From: Hevea brasiliensis | Taxonomy: Eukaryota; Streptophyta; Magnoliopsida; Malpighiales; Euphorbiaceae | Length of the DNA: 64,000 nt | Assembly (NCBI RefSeq): GCF_030052815.1 | Contig: NC_079507.1 | Location: 64,869,144 to 64,933,143 of the forward strand | Direction of reading: 5' to 3' | In this document: positions 12,299-25,304 of the stretch, piece after piece | How the letters are laid out: the number at the start of each line of letters is the position of its first letter | How positions within the stretch are numbered: the first letter of the stretch is position 1 | The notes under the pieces: generated by a model | The model's input: only the letters and a program-made list of their open reading frames with translations | Databases searched by the model: none | What the model was told of the DNA's origin: nothing | Position numbers and translations under genes: made by a program

Positions 12299-15200
12299 TC
12301 AAAGAAGATAGTAGTATCCGAGGGCTACAAGCACAAGAAGTAGCAAAGCAGCAGCAGCAGCAGCAGCAGCCCACATCCAATAATTAGTTGACTTTTTCCT
12401 CCTCAGGATAGCTTTTGGAAGTGAATCTGTGCCCCTTGACCGAATCCGGTGCTTGACAGAGTTCTCCTTCTTAACTTTTGCCTTCACTGATGCAGGAGGT
12501 TCATCATGCACTTCAAACTTCTCAGTTTCTGTTTCCTCCGCAACTTCCTCAGCTGGATCCTCAGATTCAATCATAGATGCAGATGCTGCAGCTTTCTTCT
12601 TCAATTTCTTTTCACGCTCCTGTAAGTAAAAATCAGAAGTAATGTTTAAGATTCTAAATGCAACCAAATGGTAAATAGTAAGCAATTATTAGATGGAGGG
12701 AATAAAGTAATAATTTCCTTAATCTTCTTTTCAGCTTCCTTTTGAGCTTTTATAGCTGCTTTAGCTGCAGCTTTCTCAGCCAATTTCTTCTTCCTCTCCA
12801 TGGCTTGCTTAGCTTTTTCCATCTCTTCTTCTCTTTTGAGCTCCTTCAATTTTGCTTCATCTATTTCCTTCTTTACAGGATGATTTTTTTGCTGCTTTTC
12901 TGACCCGGAGATCTCATCAGCCACATCAATATGCTCTGAAGTGGCCTTTGAATCTGTCTTACTTGATTCTTTCTGGACCTTCTGGGTGGGCAAAGTATCC
13001 TTTTGTGGAGTGGATTTTGGTTCTTCCTTCACTCGTTTAATATTAGCTTTTGCCACTGGCTCTGGTTCAGATGGTACTGCTGTCTCCAATACCACCAATG
13101 GCTTCTCATCAGCGTTTCTGATTCGTCCATCCCTACTCAACTGTCTACTGTCAAGTGATGGCAAAATTCTTTTCTCATAATCATCCCTAAAGGCCTTGTT
13201 ATTGCTCCAAAGGGACATAAATTTATCAACCTAGTTAACATTTCAGAGTACAAGATATTCTTAGAATGTTGCCACAAGAAAATTTTATTTAAAAAAAAAG
13301 TCGTTCCAAACAACTACCCTTACCTCTTCACAGGAAAGCTCCTCAAGAGCCTTTATATCTTTCTTTGCAGCAAGGTCTTTAGCTTCAGTCATGGTCTTGC
13401 GGCTATTATAGAAGTGAACATTCTGATAGAGACAGAATACATTAATCATATTGAACAGTAAAGCTAGCATGAAAGATGAATCAAGGGTAAACTAGATTTT
13501 CCATAAAGTGAATTACCAAAAGAGAATGTTAATTCAATAATGTGCCAAAACAAAGTACACCAAGGGGAGAAAAAGATTAGGAGAACAACGATAAGCTCAT
13601 TAGTTTTGGCTTTCCAATGTTTCTTAATGCAAATTTCAACTATCATATAGTTGATTTTAAAGCAAGCAACAAAAGAAGTGCAAAAAGAAAAACAAGAACA
13701 GCCTTCTAGTGGATAAGCGCAAGAAATCGCAACTATATGATGTCATTTTTGTCCAAACATGACTTTCTAAAACAAGCTTTCATACAATGGGTCGATCGTA
13801 AAATAAATAAACTTCTGGTGTTAAAAGAAATGAATGCTCCCAAACATATTCTCTAGGAGCACTTTGTTTCTCATTCGCTTCAACTAGAAGCACAGAATAA
13901 TTGTTCATAGTAAATGAGTATGGGCTCAGCTTCTTGATCTGTTGAAATGAAATCTATTACTCCACTATACCCACAAAGCTTCCTAAGATTATGAATGATT
14001 AATATGTGGAAAATGGAATTAATATAGTTGCAATCCAGTGATCCACACTCTTCACTGTTTCCATCGTAATTAACAACAGTAGTTAGAGGTTTCAGTCCAA
14101 ACTAAAAATTCCAAATCCAACTGACTCAACTAGCAAAAACCTACAACCTTAACTCCCAAAATGATGCAGGAAAAAATTATAGAGGCAAGAGAGGAAAGAA
14201 AGTCATAAAAATACTGAAGAACCATAGCACAGGAAAGTGAACCATCATAGGAAAGGGGATAGAGAAAGGAAAAAGCAAAAAAGGGAGGGGCGTGTATTTA
14301 AACAGGAAAAGAGAAAGAAAGTCCTAATTGCTTTAGATATTGTATGCCCAACAACTGCAAAAAGCTTAGTACAACATAAATCACATGCTTAACAAATCAG
14401 CTACAACTCTTTAGAATGACAATATTCCATTTCTTTACTCAGACAAGAAGTTTTTCCCAACCACATACAGTTTGAAAAACGGTAGCCAGGTTCAATAAAA
14501 CGTAATTGATTGAACTAATCATTGACATAAAAGAAACATACCCCTTCATCACGTTGTTGCCTTAACGACTTGATATTGTCGTATGCTTTGTCCCTCTTCT
14601 GCATCACAGCTGTCAGATCATCCTGTAAGGACTTGATTTCAAAATCTAATCCACTCACTTTTTCCCTGAGTTGGTTAATTCTTCCCCAAACTGCCTGTTG
14701 CTCTTTTTTTACTCCATCCAAATCCACACCCATAAGCTACAACACCATAAATATACAGAATAAGCATACACATGCTAATGACAAAGAATATTCTCGACCA
14801 TCAGAGAAGTTAATGAAACTACAAAATCTGAATATAAAAGCCAAAACTACAAAACTCTTACTTTGACCTGATCTTGAATAGCTTCTTTCTGGCCCAATGA
14901 ATCTTGAATCTTTGCTCTCATAGCAGCATTAGCAATTACTTTTTCCCTTGTCCCCTCGAGCTGTTTGATTTCTCTAAGTATTTGCTTCTCCTCTGTTAAT
15001 GGGATGCTCTCATGCTGTATGCGATATTGCAAGCTGTATATCTAAATTCAACAATACCAAAGCATAAGGCAAGTAAAAATGGAGCAACAGCCACTACTGC
15101 TCAAAAAAATTGTTGAATAACAATGTTACAGAAACACTAGCAATTAAATCAAGCAAGATCAATAACACTAGCAATTACAACATACAAGATCATTAAGTTC

Positions 15201-16957
15201 TTCCTCAGATGAACATAGACCACCACGACCTGCATTGTTTGTGTTCCGCAGCTTACCCAGTGCCTGCTGCAGAGGTTCTATTTCCTTTTTCTTCTCATTA
15301 AAAATTGTTTTGTACTGTACATTCTCATTTCTTAGAGCCTTCACTTGTCCCAGCAATTCCGCACGCTCTGACTACAAGAGAAACGGAAACAAATAATTGG
15401 AATTTATTGTTTGGAGGTTGGAATAAGATTGGCTGTAAAATTAGGCATAATCTTTTGTGTACAACTTGAAAGGATTTCTTAATCAACATAAAACAGCATT
15501 CAACATAACAGATTGATAGTAGCCTCCTCAAGTCCCACGTTTTAATAGTAAATAATTCTCAAAATCTACAAGATCCAATGAATGTGCACCCCATGCTAAT
15601 GCAATAATGTTAAATAATCCTGACATCTAAAAATGTTTCAAAAACCACAATAAATATGTGTGAACTGTGAAGCCAAGATAAAATAAAATGGGAGGAAATA
15701 AAGGGGGGGGAAGGGGGGTGGTTTGTTGAAGAAAAGAAAGAGGTCCTCCAAAAACAGTAAATACACCATACACATCAAATTGGTGACATGCACATTTACC
15801 AAATGCTTAAAGATAAGAAACAACTAGATCCACTGCACGTTTATAAATCCATAAGATGGTTTACAAACTCAAACGTTAAAGAAGGCTATCTGTTAAAAAT
15901 CCATGAATTGTATTCTATCAATCTTTTTATGAAACATGGAAATAAAAGAGAAAGTGAAGACAAAAATTCATGACCCCTTGGACAAGAAACCTTGACTCTT
16001 CCACTTTGTTAATCATGTACTCAGAACCATTGCACCTAGAACTTCAGTCAATCAAAGGAAATTCTATCAAAATGATTCCTCCTATATCTCATTCTAATTC
16101 TCTTTTTAAATAAACAAAATTGAAGAGGATGGAATAATTAAAAAAATAGGGAAAAAAAACCCATCACCAAACACATTATTAAAATTGCATTCTTCAAATG
16201 GCTTTTACGATAAAAGATTGATAATATTTTTCCAGTAATAAAGTAACTAAGTATTCTTTTTCTTAAAAAAGTATGCCAGACACAAACTTCTTTTGTATAC
16301 AGCAAGCATACTAGGGTTCCATTATCCTTTGTTGCTTTGGATAAATTCATTATGTTTCAAAAAAGAATAGTTCCATAACAGTATTTAATAACATTAAAAT
16401 TCATGATACGTTAAGTACTTTCTTTACAGCCTTAACCATCATAATTGCTCTGAAATCTACTAGATCGTAACGAATAACTAACAGTTGGCAAATGGGATTA
16501 TGCAAAGATAATAATTTTATCTATCTTGATCATACAACTGAAATGATAATTCAGGTGGTGAGAACAAGTAACTTTTTCAACATACCCTCTTTGCTTTCAA
16601 TTCTTCAGTAATCTGAAAACGGGACTGATTGCTCTTCTGAATCTCCCTGTCATACTGGTCAATTTTGGCTTTTATTTTAGGATCATCAAATGGTCGGTAT
16701 CTTACAAAATAAAAGGTATGGATCTGCTTTGGAGCAGGCCACTCATCAGCTGCATCCGTTGGGAACTTAGAATCTGCAACCTCATCCCCTTCTCCTTTAG
16801 CTGGCTCCTCCTCATGCGAACCAAATTTTATAGGTTTAAAACCAGATTCCTTATCCAGCTTTCCATTTTCCTTGTCATGCAAAAATGAATTATCTACTTC
16901 AGTAACAGTCTCAACAGGTACTTGAGCCATCTCAGATCCACCAACCTCCACACCCAT
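12299..16957 (-). CDS. PPI1: Proton pump interactor 1-like protein
   Basis: Regulatory partner of the plasma-membrane H+-ATPase; PPI1 binds the pump's C-terminal autoinhibitory region and is anchored to the ER or plasma membrane (family knowledge). Seven predicted coding exons: 16957-16586, 15371-15186, 15041-14862, 14736-14542, 13422-13324, 13230-12718, 12619-12299, all in phase 0, giving 621 residues (Arabidopsis PPI1 is about 612). An acidic head (1-70) precedes the family signature HTFYFVRYRPFDDPKIKAKI. Long coiled coils follow, then a Lys/Glu/Ala-rich charged stretch in exon 6 (for example KAAAKAAIKAQKEAEKK). The C-terminal anchor is at about 597-621 (MWAAAAAAAALLLLVLVALG, then YYYLL). 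The exon 6 donor is not GT: the sequence reads AAG|GAAATT, reported as a finding. Read-through would stop at 12646 and remove the anchor. Confidence 0.92.
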
Positions 16958-17760
16958 TCTTCTGAGCAGCGATCAACCTTGAAAAATGGAAAACCTGATT
17001 GACAAAGCAATAAAATATTATGTAAATAAAGTTTCAACAAACACACTTATATATTACTATCAAATCAGTACAAATCCATTTGTTTTGAGAGCGTTGTTGA
17101 TGAAGGATCAAATAGTTGAACAAGAATAATTAAAATAAATTGAAGAACTCAAGATCACCAAATCAATGAATCTATCAATCTTACAGGCCAGCTGTTTACC
17201 ACAATAAGCAATCAAGTAGAACATATACCGATCGTTGAATGAAAAAAACCCAGATAATACAACCAATTAGATACCAAATAAAACTCAAAAAGACCATGGC
17301 CATGCCATTGATATATGAAATCCATTAATTTAAGAAAAAAAAAATCAAAGCTAACTCAATTGAGCAACAAACAATTATCGCAAAAATACATAAAATCATT
17401 GAAAAACCATGTTAATCACAGAGGAAATACACAAAAAAAAAATTCCAGCAAACAAATCCAACAGAAACAACAAAAACCAGGAATAGACCAACATAAGTAA
17501 AACAATATTAAGTGGTCAAGTACAATAGATGCGAACCAAAACGGTAGCTAAACAGAATGGGGCAGGGAAGAAGTGAAAGAAAGACGGAATTGGATACGAT
17601 AACAGAAGAAATGAAGGAATGGAAGCAAGAAGAGAAGACCCTCTTGACAGAGGGGGGTCAGATCTGAAGCTCTGTCTGACTCTCTCTCTCTCCGTGTCTA
17701 TCTTTTCCCCTGTTTCTGATTTCTATTCAAGAGAGAGAGAGAGAGAAAGAGATAAAGAGA
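16958..17760 (-). promoter_or_regulatory. PPI 5' leader with probable leader intron, and promoter
   Basis: A likely 5' UTR acceptor (TTTTCAAG followed by GTTGATC on the minus strand, near 16977) lies just before the start codon. The first leader exon is probably in the CT/GA-rich, GC-richer stretch around 17550-17720. A GA-rich run at 17730-17760 marks the transcription start region. Inferred from composition and splice-like sites only. Confidence 0.4.
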
Positions 17761-18810
17761 AATATTGCGGTTAAATTGTCGCAGTCACAAAGTAAGGATG
17801 CCTATCTGATCTGTTACTCCTTTTGTTTTTGTTTGGTTTATTGGAATTGGATATTGATTTTGCCAATGCACCTTATGCTGTAGTTTTTATTTTAAAATTA
17901 TTTTTTTCCTTTTACAAAAATTATAGAGTTTTACCTTATTTTTTATCTTAAAAATTGGATAAATTTTTAAATATTATTATTAAGCTATATAATTTTAAAA
18001 TTAAATCTTAGATTATTTTAAAAAAATTAAAACTTAAATAATAACTTATAAAATTAAATCGATAATTAAAAAATTATTATATGATATATAATTTTAAAAT
18101 AATAAAAAATGACTTATAATTCATCACCTCTTAAGATTTCAAGCATTAGACAATGCATTCTCCAGACAGATACTAGTAATACTCATTGGAGTACTGTCTT
18201 GATCAAATGTGACTTTTGACATGCATATTTTAAAATTTTATTGTTACCAATAAAACTCTGAATTTATATTTTTTAGAATACATATTTAATCTTTAAATTT
18301 AAAAATTTTTTAATATAATTTATTTTAAACTTATTTTTTTATTTTTTAAATTTAAAAAATTATAACTTATCCTTATTTTGTCCCTGGACCATTGATTGGC
18401 TCATTTTAAATTAATTTTAATAATATATTTTAAAGAATTATTTTCATTAATTACAGCATTAATTAATAATAAATAAAACAGTCGTTTAGCAATAGTACCA
18501 AACAGAAGAGCGTAAACGGAAGAATACAGAGAGCAATGGATACAATTTTTAGCAAATAAAATAATCTGGTCCTTGGCAGTATTCATTCCCGTTAGGAACA
18601 CGTGGCATGTGTGAATCCATGGGCTTTTGTTACGGACACGTTTGGTCGATGATTACGAGAGCACCGTTTGTTTCCGTCTTTTAAGATGAAAATACATAAA
18701 TACCCCTATCTTTTATAGGAATTTCACTAAATGACATTTTACACCTGCAACGTCTTCTCTGAACAGGGAATCTCCTTCGCAGGTCCACTAGATTTGCTCC
18801 CGCTCTAAGT

Positions 18811-19109
18811 CTATGTTTGGATAAATTTTAAGAGAGAAAAGGAAATGAATGAAGGGAAATATTTTTGTTCTTTATTTTTGTTTTGTGTTTTAATAAGTAA
18901 AAAATAAAAGAACAAAAGTAAAAAATTAATATTAAAAATAAAGGTTAAATATATAATTTTTAATGTATAAATTTAATTTTTTCTTTATTTTTATTTTTTT
19001 AATTTAAAAAAAATAATTAAAAAATAAAATTTATTTTTTTATCCAAAAAAAATATCTTTTTAAAATTATTTTCCTCTAATTATTTTTCTTATTCTCTTTT
19101 AACATGGTG
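18811..19109. mobile_element. Fold-back (MITE-like) element with TAAGT flanks
   Basis: The left end CTATGTTTGGATAAA pairs imperfectly with the reverse complement of the right end (CACCATGTTAAAAGAG). Identical TAAGT lies outside both ends (18806-18810 and 19110-19114). It resembles the element at 11371-11789 in termini and in its A-rich and T-rich arms, so the two are probably one non-autonomous DNA transposon family. Confidence 0.5.
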
Positions 19110-20768
19110 TAAGTCTCAATCGTTCATTATTGAATTTTAAAATATTTTAAAAACAGTTTAAATAATAATTTTATTAATTTAAAGTTTTATAGATTTAAAT
19201 ATATTAATTTATTTTTAATATTTTTAATTAATATATTTAAACAAATATTTTTTAATAGATTCTTTAATTAATTTTGTTAAAATTTTTCTTTTTTATTTAA
19301 TTTTTAATTATACAAAAATTCGAAGTTAATTTACTCTTTTAAAGTTTAGACTTTTAGAATTTAGGATTTAAATTATTATGATTTAAATTTAAAATTTTAG
19401 AATTAAGGTTTAAAATATTAAATTTAGAATATCTAAATTTAAGGTTTAGATTTTTAAAATTAATTTAAGTTTTTAGAAAATACATATATAAAAAGAAATG
19501 TAGGACAGGTAGGATATGTATAGTTGGGTCATATAACATTACTCCTTTAAAAAATACTTATCAAAAATTAAAAAACGCCAGTTGACTTTTTTTTTTTTTA
19601 ATTGACATTGTGTTGTGAGATTTTATTTTTCATTTTTATGATGATTTTTTTTCACTATCTATGTCAATATATTAACTTTCATTTATTTTTTTTTTTAAAG
19701 TAAAAAAGTTTTACGTATATTTGGATTCAACTCCCTTAATACATATATGATTGATTAGGTCAAAAGTTTACTATGCATAGATTTAATTCTTTTAAGTTTA
19801 AATGTCATTATCATTCAACATATTAGGTGTTAATTCTTTTTAATTATTATGCTTTGAGTGGGATTAAATTCACAAACTGGAAATTCTAAAAACAGGGTAA
19901 TAAAACTTGAAATTCTATATTTGACTGTTTGTGAGATGAAAATTTAATGTTTTTTTAGCTTCTCTTGAGCATAGTAGATAAAGTCTTTTTTAAATTAACC
20001 AAATGGCTTTGAAAGGTGTTGGAGCACAGAAGTTGCTTTGGCAATTCACAAGCGCTGGCCCAACCCAAGTTAAGTACTAAAAATAAGAATGGCAACAGGT
20101 GGGTTGGAGAATTGCTCTCTTCCTCCTCACTTAATAGGAATTTGGGATCGGGTCGAGAGAAGCGAAGCTGATTTCAAGACTTTTTATTTTTATTTTTTAT
20201 TTTTATTTATTATTATATAATATAAATTTATTTATTAAAAAATAAATTAGAAGTTAAAAATATAAATTTTAAATAAAATTTACATAAAAATAAATTATTT
20301 TTAATAAAAAATAATAATATATTATACAAGGCAAGTTATAAAATTCAGAGCGGTGAGAAGATTACTCGTTTCCACTCCATATAATATTAGGATCGAAATG
20401 AAGTTAGATAAAATTTGGAACAAGTCCAATCAGGTTCGGAAATACTAAATTGGTTAGTTTCCTACTTCATTAGCTTATGAGAGTTGCTTTTATTTCTACG
20501 TTATTCCATCCTTTACTGAAGTGAATTTATTTATTATTATGATTTGTGTATTAGGAATTATCTGCTACTAATCTTATTTTTTACTATTGAATTATTAAGC
20601 CTGATAATCAAATCTCTATCTTAGGGTAACTTCTTGGGTATAGTTTGTTAAAAAATGAGACTTGTATTATATGGCATGCTGGAAGAAAGGTTGATTGTTC
20701 ATGCCTATTTTGTCAGCTCGTATTTATCATTATCATGCTTGTCTTGCTCGTTTTTTTTTTTTTTTAAA

Positions 20769-21083
20769 GCCTTATTTGATTGAAATAACTCAGGAATTTC
20801 AAGTTTTCAAAAATATTAATATTTTATTTATTTAGTTGGTCATATGTTTTAATTTTTAGATAATTTAAAGCTTTTGTTTTCTTAAGTAGAGAGAAAGTAA
20901 TTCGTTTCTTATAAAATTTTATAAGGTAAATACAAGAAACGAGAAAAATGCCAATTAAATAAATTAGATTTTCACATTTCCTAAAACTTTGAAGTTTTAT
21001 TGTTAAGTAACATTCAACCAAATAAAACTTAAGAAGTTATTTCTCGAAAAGTGATTAAATAGACTATTTAAACTAAATAAGGA
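20769..21083. mobile_element. Possible inverted-repeat element
   Basis: GCCTTATTTGATTG on the left pairs with the reverse complement of the right side (GTCCTTATTTAGTTT). Part of it (20945-21020) resembles 48165-48240, which contains TTTTCACA, CTAAAA and TTTGAAGTTT in the same order, so the block is dispersed in this genome. Borders are approximate and no target duplication was found. Confidence 0.35.
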
Positions 21084-22354
21084 CTATCTTTGATAAATTA
21101 TTACTTTTTCAATATTCTCAATCTCAGATATGAGATTCTTTATTTTCACCTTATATTTATTTTTGTCTCATGGTAACCGAAATTCCATTGTTGAAGATGT
21201 CACTTATTATGGAGCAATAGATAAGATCATTGAAGTGGTTTTAGTGTTGTTTTATTGAAGTGTAATTGGTTTCAAAGTGAAAAGGATAGCTATGCCCTTG
21301 TTCATCAAATTTTCTACGTGAAAGATTCTATTGAAAAAGGAGGTTGCTATGTAATGAAAAGGGGGTCTCTAGATTTGTTAGCTAAAGTTAGCAGTATAAC
21401 ACCAGTATAGTGCCCAGAAGTAGTGAGCCAGAATTTTCCAAATAGCACCAAATTTAAGCAAAGTCCAGAAATTCAAATAATAAAAATGGTTATCAGTGAC
21501 ATTTAAACAAACATCAAATACGTGTAAAAGGAATGGAGAGTACCGCATTGCAGGAAAAGGCCCCAAAGCACCTGATTTCAGATTCGTGGAAAATCCAATC
21601 AAGAAGGGGAAAACAATTGATTATCAAAATATATAATCACAATGAAAAAGAAAATATACAAATAGTACCAGGGGAAGACAAGCATGGTGGAAGTGAGGAA
21701 TTGGCAGACAAAATAAGCTTTCGGATTGCGTTTGGGAAGTGGAGAAACTTGTGCCGTTAAGGTTTTGGTTTGGCGGTGGAAAGATGAAGACAAAATGGGA
21801 TTTATTAATATTATATGATATAAATGCAGATTTTTAATGTAAATGTTAAAACAATTAGTGATGCCACCTTATAACTTAAGGTGCAGGTTTACATAAATTC
21901 AATTTTATATATTAATATTTAATAATTTATTAAATATTAATATTTAAATTTAAATTTTGTATATTTATTATATATTTTTTAATTATTTTACATAAATTTA
22001 AATATAAATATTCAATCTAATCATTATTAAACACATTCTTATATAATGCACCCATAATTTAGATTTAAATTTCAAAAAAAAATTAATATACCCTTAAAGA
22101 AATATGAAAATCAGAATTTTATTTATTTTTTTAATAAAAAATTAAGAGAGTAATAATTCAAACTTGATTTTGTTAGAATAGACTTTATTACATTAGATTA
22201 GATAAGTTTTAATCTTATTATAAAGATAAATACTGCAATTATATTTAATAAAGCAATTTCCAAAATTTTGAGGATTGTTGAAGATGATAGTTGAGTTTAT
22301 AATTTAATTGATAAATTCACATTTAAAATATGTTTCGTTTAATATTAATATTTT

Positions 22355-24965
22355 TGTCACGACCCAACCTATGGGCCGAACCGGCATTAGAACCTGGACC
22401 AGCTTAAAGCCCTCGAGGCCCGTAGTAAGCCTAACTATTCCTCAACCCAACTCTAAGGCCTATTTGGGCCCAATTTCAAGAATTCAATCGGATAGAGTCC
22501 GGCCATAAAATGGACCTTTCAATGGGGAGTTTTTGACTCACCCGACCTGTAAACATAATATATAATCAATTGGAGAGCCCAGCTCACCTTCCAAATACTC
22601 ATAACAATATAAAAATAAATGGGAGCTCAGCTCCCTCATCCAGTCTAACAAACATGAATATAATTAGTTTACAGGTCCAACATGAGAATTTATATTACAG
22701 ACCCAAATCAAATAAATATTTCAAACACATGCGAAAATTCTAGAAGTTAACAAAATTACACAAACATTAATAAAAAAACCTGCGAAGGAGAAAAATAGGT
22801 TAACCACAACAATAATCCTCCTGTAGCCTGAAAAATAATGAACAGGAGTGAGCGTTTGACTCAGAGAGTAAAATATCAATTTTAACTATAATCTCTATAG
22901 CTATCTAAAGCTAATGCACCCTGTAGAGTGAAATGCAACATTGGCAATATTTTCATATCATAACAGCAAAAAGGTAATATGGATTTATATACTCACACAT
23001 CCAGTAATGTCAAATCATAAATATATGGGAGCTGATCCCTTATACAGCTTTCTTTAATCCAACCTGTGCCAGCGAAAATCTCAAGCCAGACTTTCGCTTA
23101 ATAAACCAAATCGGGGTCCCAGCGAAGAACTCAAGCCGTGTCTACCCTGAAGGACCGGGTCCCAGCGAAGATCTCAAGCCGTGTCAACCCGTCCTATCCA
23201 TAGCCAACACCACATCACACGCACGCCAACGCACGCCCACTGCTCCAAATTATCACAACAACATCCATGTCATTTTAATAGTTGTGAATGCAACATAAAA
23301 CGTGCCTAGAGTTTAACTACATAGATATATACATATAAGTGATGCATGGGCATGCTTGAACATATAATAATATCGAAATTTCAATTAAAATTAATATTTT
23401 ATTCACAGACTTGACAGCAGTCACTATGGCGGCTGGGCAGAGAAAGAAGGTTGTCTCGGCTCACCTGACAATTTTATTACAATTATTTAATAAATTTGAC
23501 TCAATACAAACTAAGAAAAAGACCAAAGACGTCCTAAGTCATGCCGAAAATTCGGCAGAGTCTCCCCTATACCTAGGACCTACCCAACCTGCAAAAAGGC
23601 TTAAAACACACTTCTATATCCACAAACCATATATCCACATCTCAATCACATCACACAGCCCCTCCTGGGCCCATCCAAACAGTCATCAATCACAATATGT
23701 AAAATTATAATTTAGTCCTCATAATTGACCCTTTTTGCAAAAACTACCCAAATGAGCTCTAAAAATTCTAAAACTTTGCCCTGCGGTCCTTAGCAATATT
23801 ACTAAGGTATTGCAAAAAGAATCACAATTTTTTGAGCTACCACGAATATTTTATGGATTTTTAATCCCATTCAAGCACTAAAAAATTACGAAAAAGTAAG
23901 GTTCGGATTTACCTATGTCGATTCCGACTCTGGAAATGCGCTCGGAACGTTTAACAACGGTGGGGTAGCCAAAATCTTGGGGTAGCCAAAATCTCGATCC
24001 AATTCCAAGACTTTTCAGAGCTTGATGCATGCGAAAATTCTGCACTGGACAACTGTCGAATTTCCGTGAATTGAAGGTACCTACACGAAGCCCACAACAC
24101 GGGGGTTAGTACAAAATTTTTACGAAATTTTCTAAGCTCATTTAATACTCGAAAAAATACTATGAAGTTTCATGGGACCCACCGAAAAACGGTGTCGGAA
24201 AATTTTGAAATTTATATTGCCGCGAAGCTCTCGAAGAGTGTAGCGCTCTGATACTCTCGGTTTTCTCGTAGGGTTCACGGTTTGCGAGAAATCTAGCTCA
24301 AAAATCGAAATGGGTTAAAACTTTCTGGACAAAAATTCGGCAAACTGCTCGATGGATTTTGGTGTTCTTGGTATCTATGAAAAGCTCTCGATGTGTAATG
24401 GTGTTAACACAAGACCCAGCCCAATTAGTGGCTGAATCGGCAGGATTTCGGTCAGGAAGGTGAAGCGTTGCGCACACACAGGGAAGGAGTTCGGGCGCGT
24501 TTTCCGGCCACCTGGAACATCGGCCGGCCGTGGGGAGGCGTTGGGTGGCGGCAGAGCGGCCTGGGGAGGAGGGAGGAGAGAGAAAACTGGAGAGAGAGGA
24601 AGAGAGGTATGGATGCGTGGGGAAGGGAAGAAGAATAAAAGAAAGGCCAGTCCGATTCGGTCCGGTTCGATTCATGATACAAAATTTTAAATTTTTACTT
24701 TGCCTTAAGATCGAAAACGAGGCTCAAAAATTCTGAAAAAAAATTCTAGAAAACTCAGAAAAATTCGTAGACTCTAAATATACTTTTAGTTTTGCCACGT
24801 GGTCTTTAAATTAATTTTTAAAAATCATCAAAGTTTTATATTTTCGGGAAATCAAACCCAATTTTTGAAATCCCAAAAATTTCAAATAATTTCCTAAAAT
24901 TTAAATAAAATTAAAATATTAATATTACTCACAAAATAATAAATTTAAAATTTTGGGGTATTACA
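22355..24965 (-). mobile_element. LTR family A, copy 1: probable solo LTR with perfect target duplication
   Basis: The element begins TGTCACGACCC and ends GGGGTATTACA, that is TG...CA ends. It is flanked by identical ATTTT (22350-22354 and 24966-24970). Compared with the copy at 58497, the forward direction (TGTAATACCCC start) is the minus strand here. The 2611-bp body has no gag or pol and no second copy of its own terminus, so a solo LTR left by recombination between long LTRs is the simplest reading. Long gypsy LTRs (Tekay/Del type) are known with similar ends, but the assignment to that clade is a guess. Short frames at 23411-23710 and 24298-24690 lie inside and are not genes. Confidence 0.8.
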
Positions 24966-25304
24966 ATTTTAATGAGAATAGTAAGATAAATTCAAGAAAA
25001 GTTTTGATATATATATATATATATAAAGTTAAAGCGCATAAATAAGTTCACAAATGAATGCCATCTGTTTAAAAAACTAATTTAACAATATAATGTTTAC
25101 CTTTTTTTTTTTAGCTGATTTATATAAATTAATTGGCAAAAAATGTTACTTAATAAAAGATGTTGATTAATTTATATATCAAGTGACAATTAATATTGAT
25201 TAATTAATATGTAAAGAATGATATATAGATAATAATATATTAATAATGATATATAGATAATAATTATTTAAAATTTACTTGAATTATTTATCCTTTTAAT
25301 TGTT

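Larger units (their letters stand above)
17761..22349. other. Gene-poor AT-rich intergenic region
   Basis: No gene of normal length is visible. Contents seen: a fold-back element at 18811-19109, a second inverted-repeat block at about 20769-21083, and a moderately GC-rich patch at 20030-20170 that looks like an old repeat fragment. A short stretch of better composition at 21500-21800 has only small frames on both strands. Poly-A and poly-T runs are common. Confidence 0.5.

Noticed and set aside
21378..21793. Two minus-strand frames (74 and 64 codons) that could be exons of a small gene
   Set aside because: No good pair of splice sites joins them, the products are not recognised, and the frames decay into AT-rich DNA. 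The stretch may be an old gene fragment but is not supportable as a gene.
24298..24690. Overlapping frames of 76-125 codons on both strands
   Set aside because: They lie in the GC-rich part of LTR family A and recur, diverged and shifted, at 58662-59030. They are LTR sequence without protein domains.
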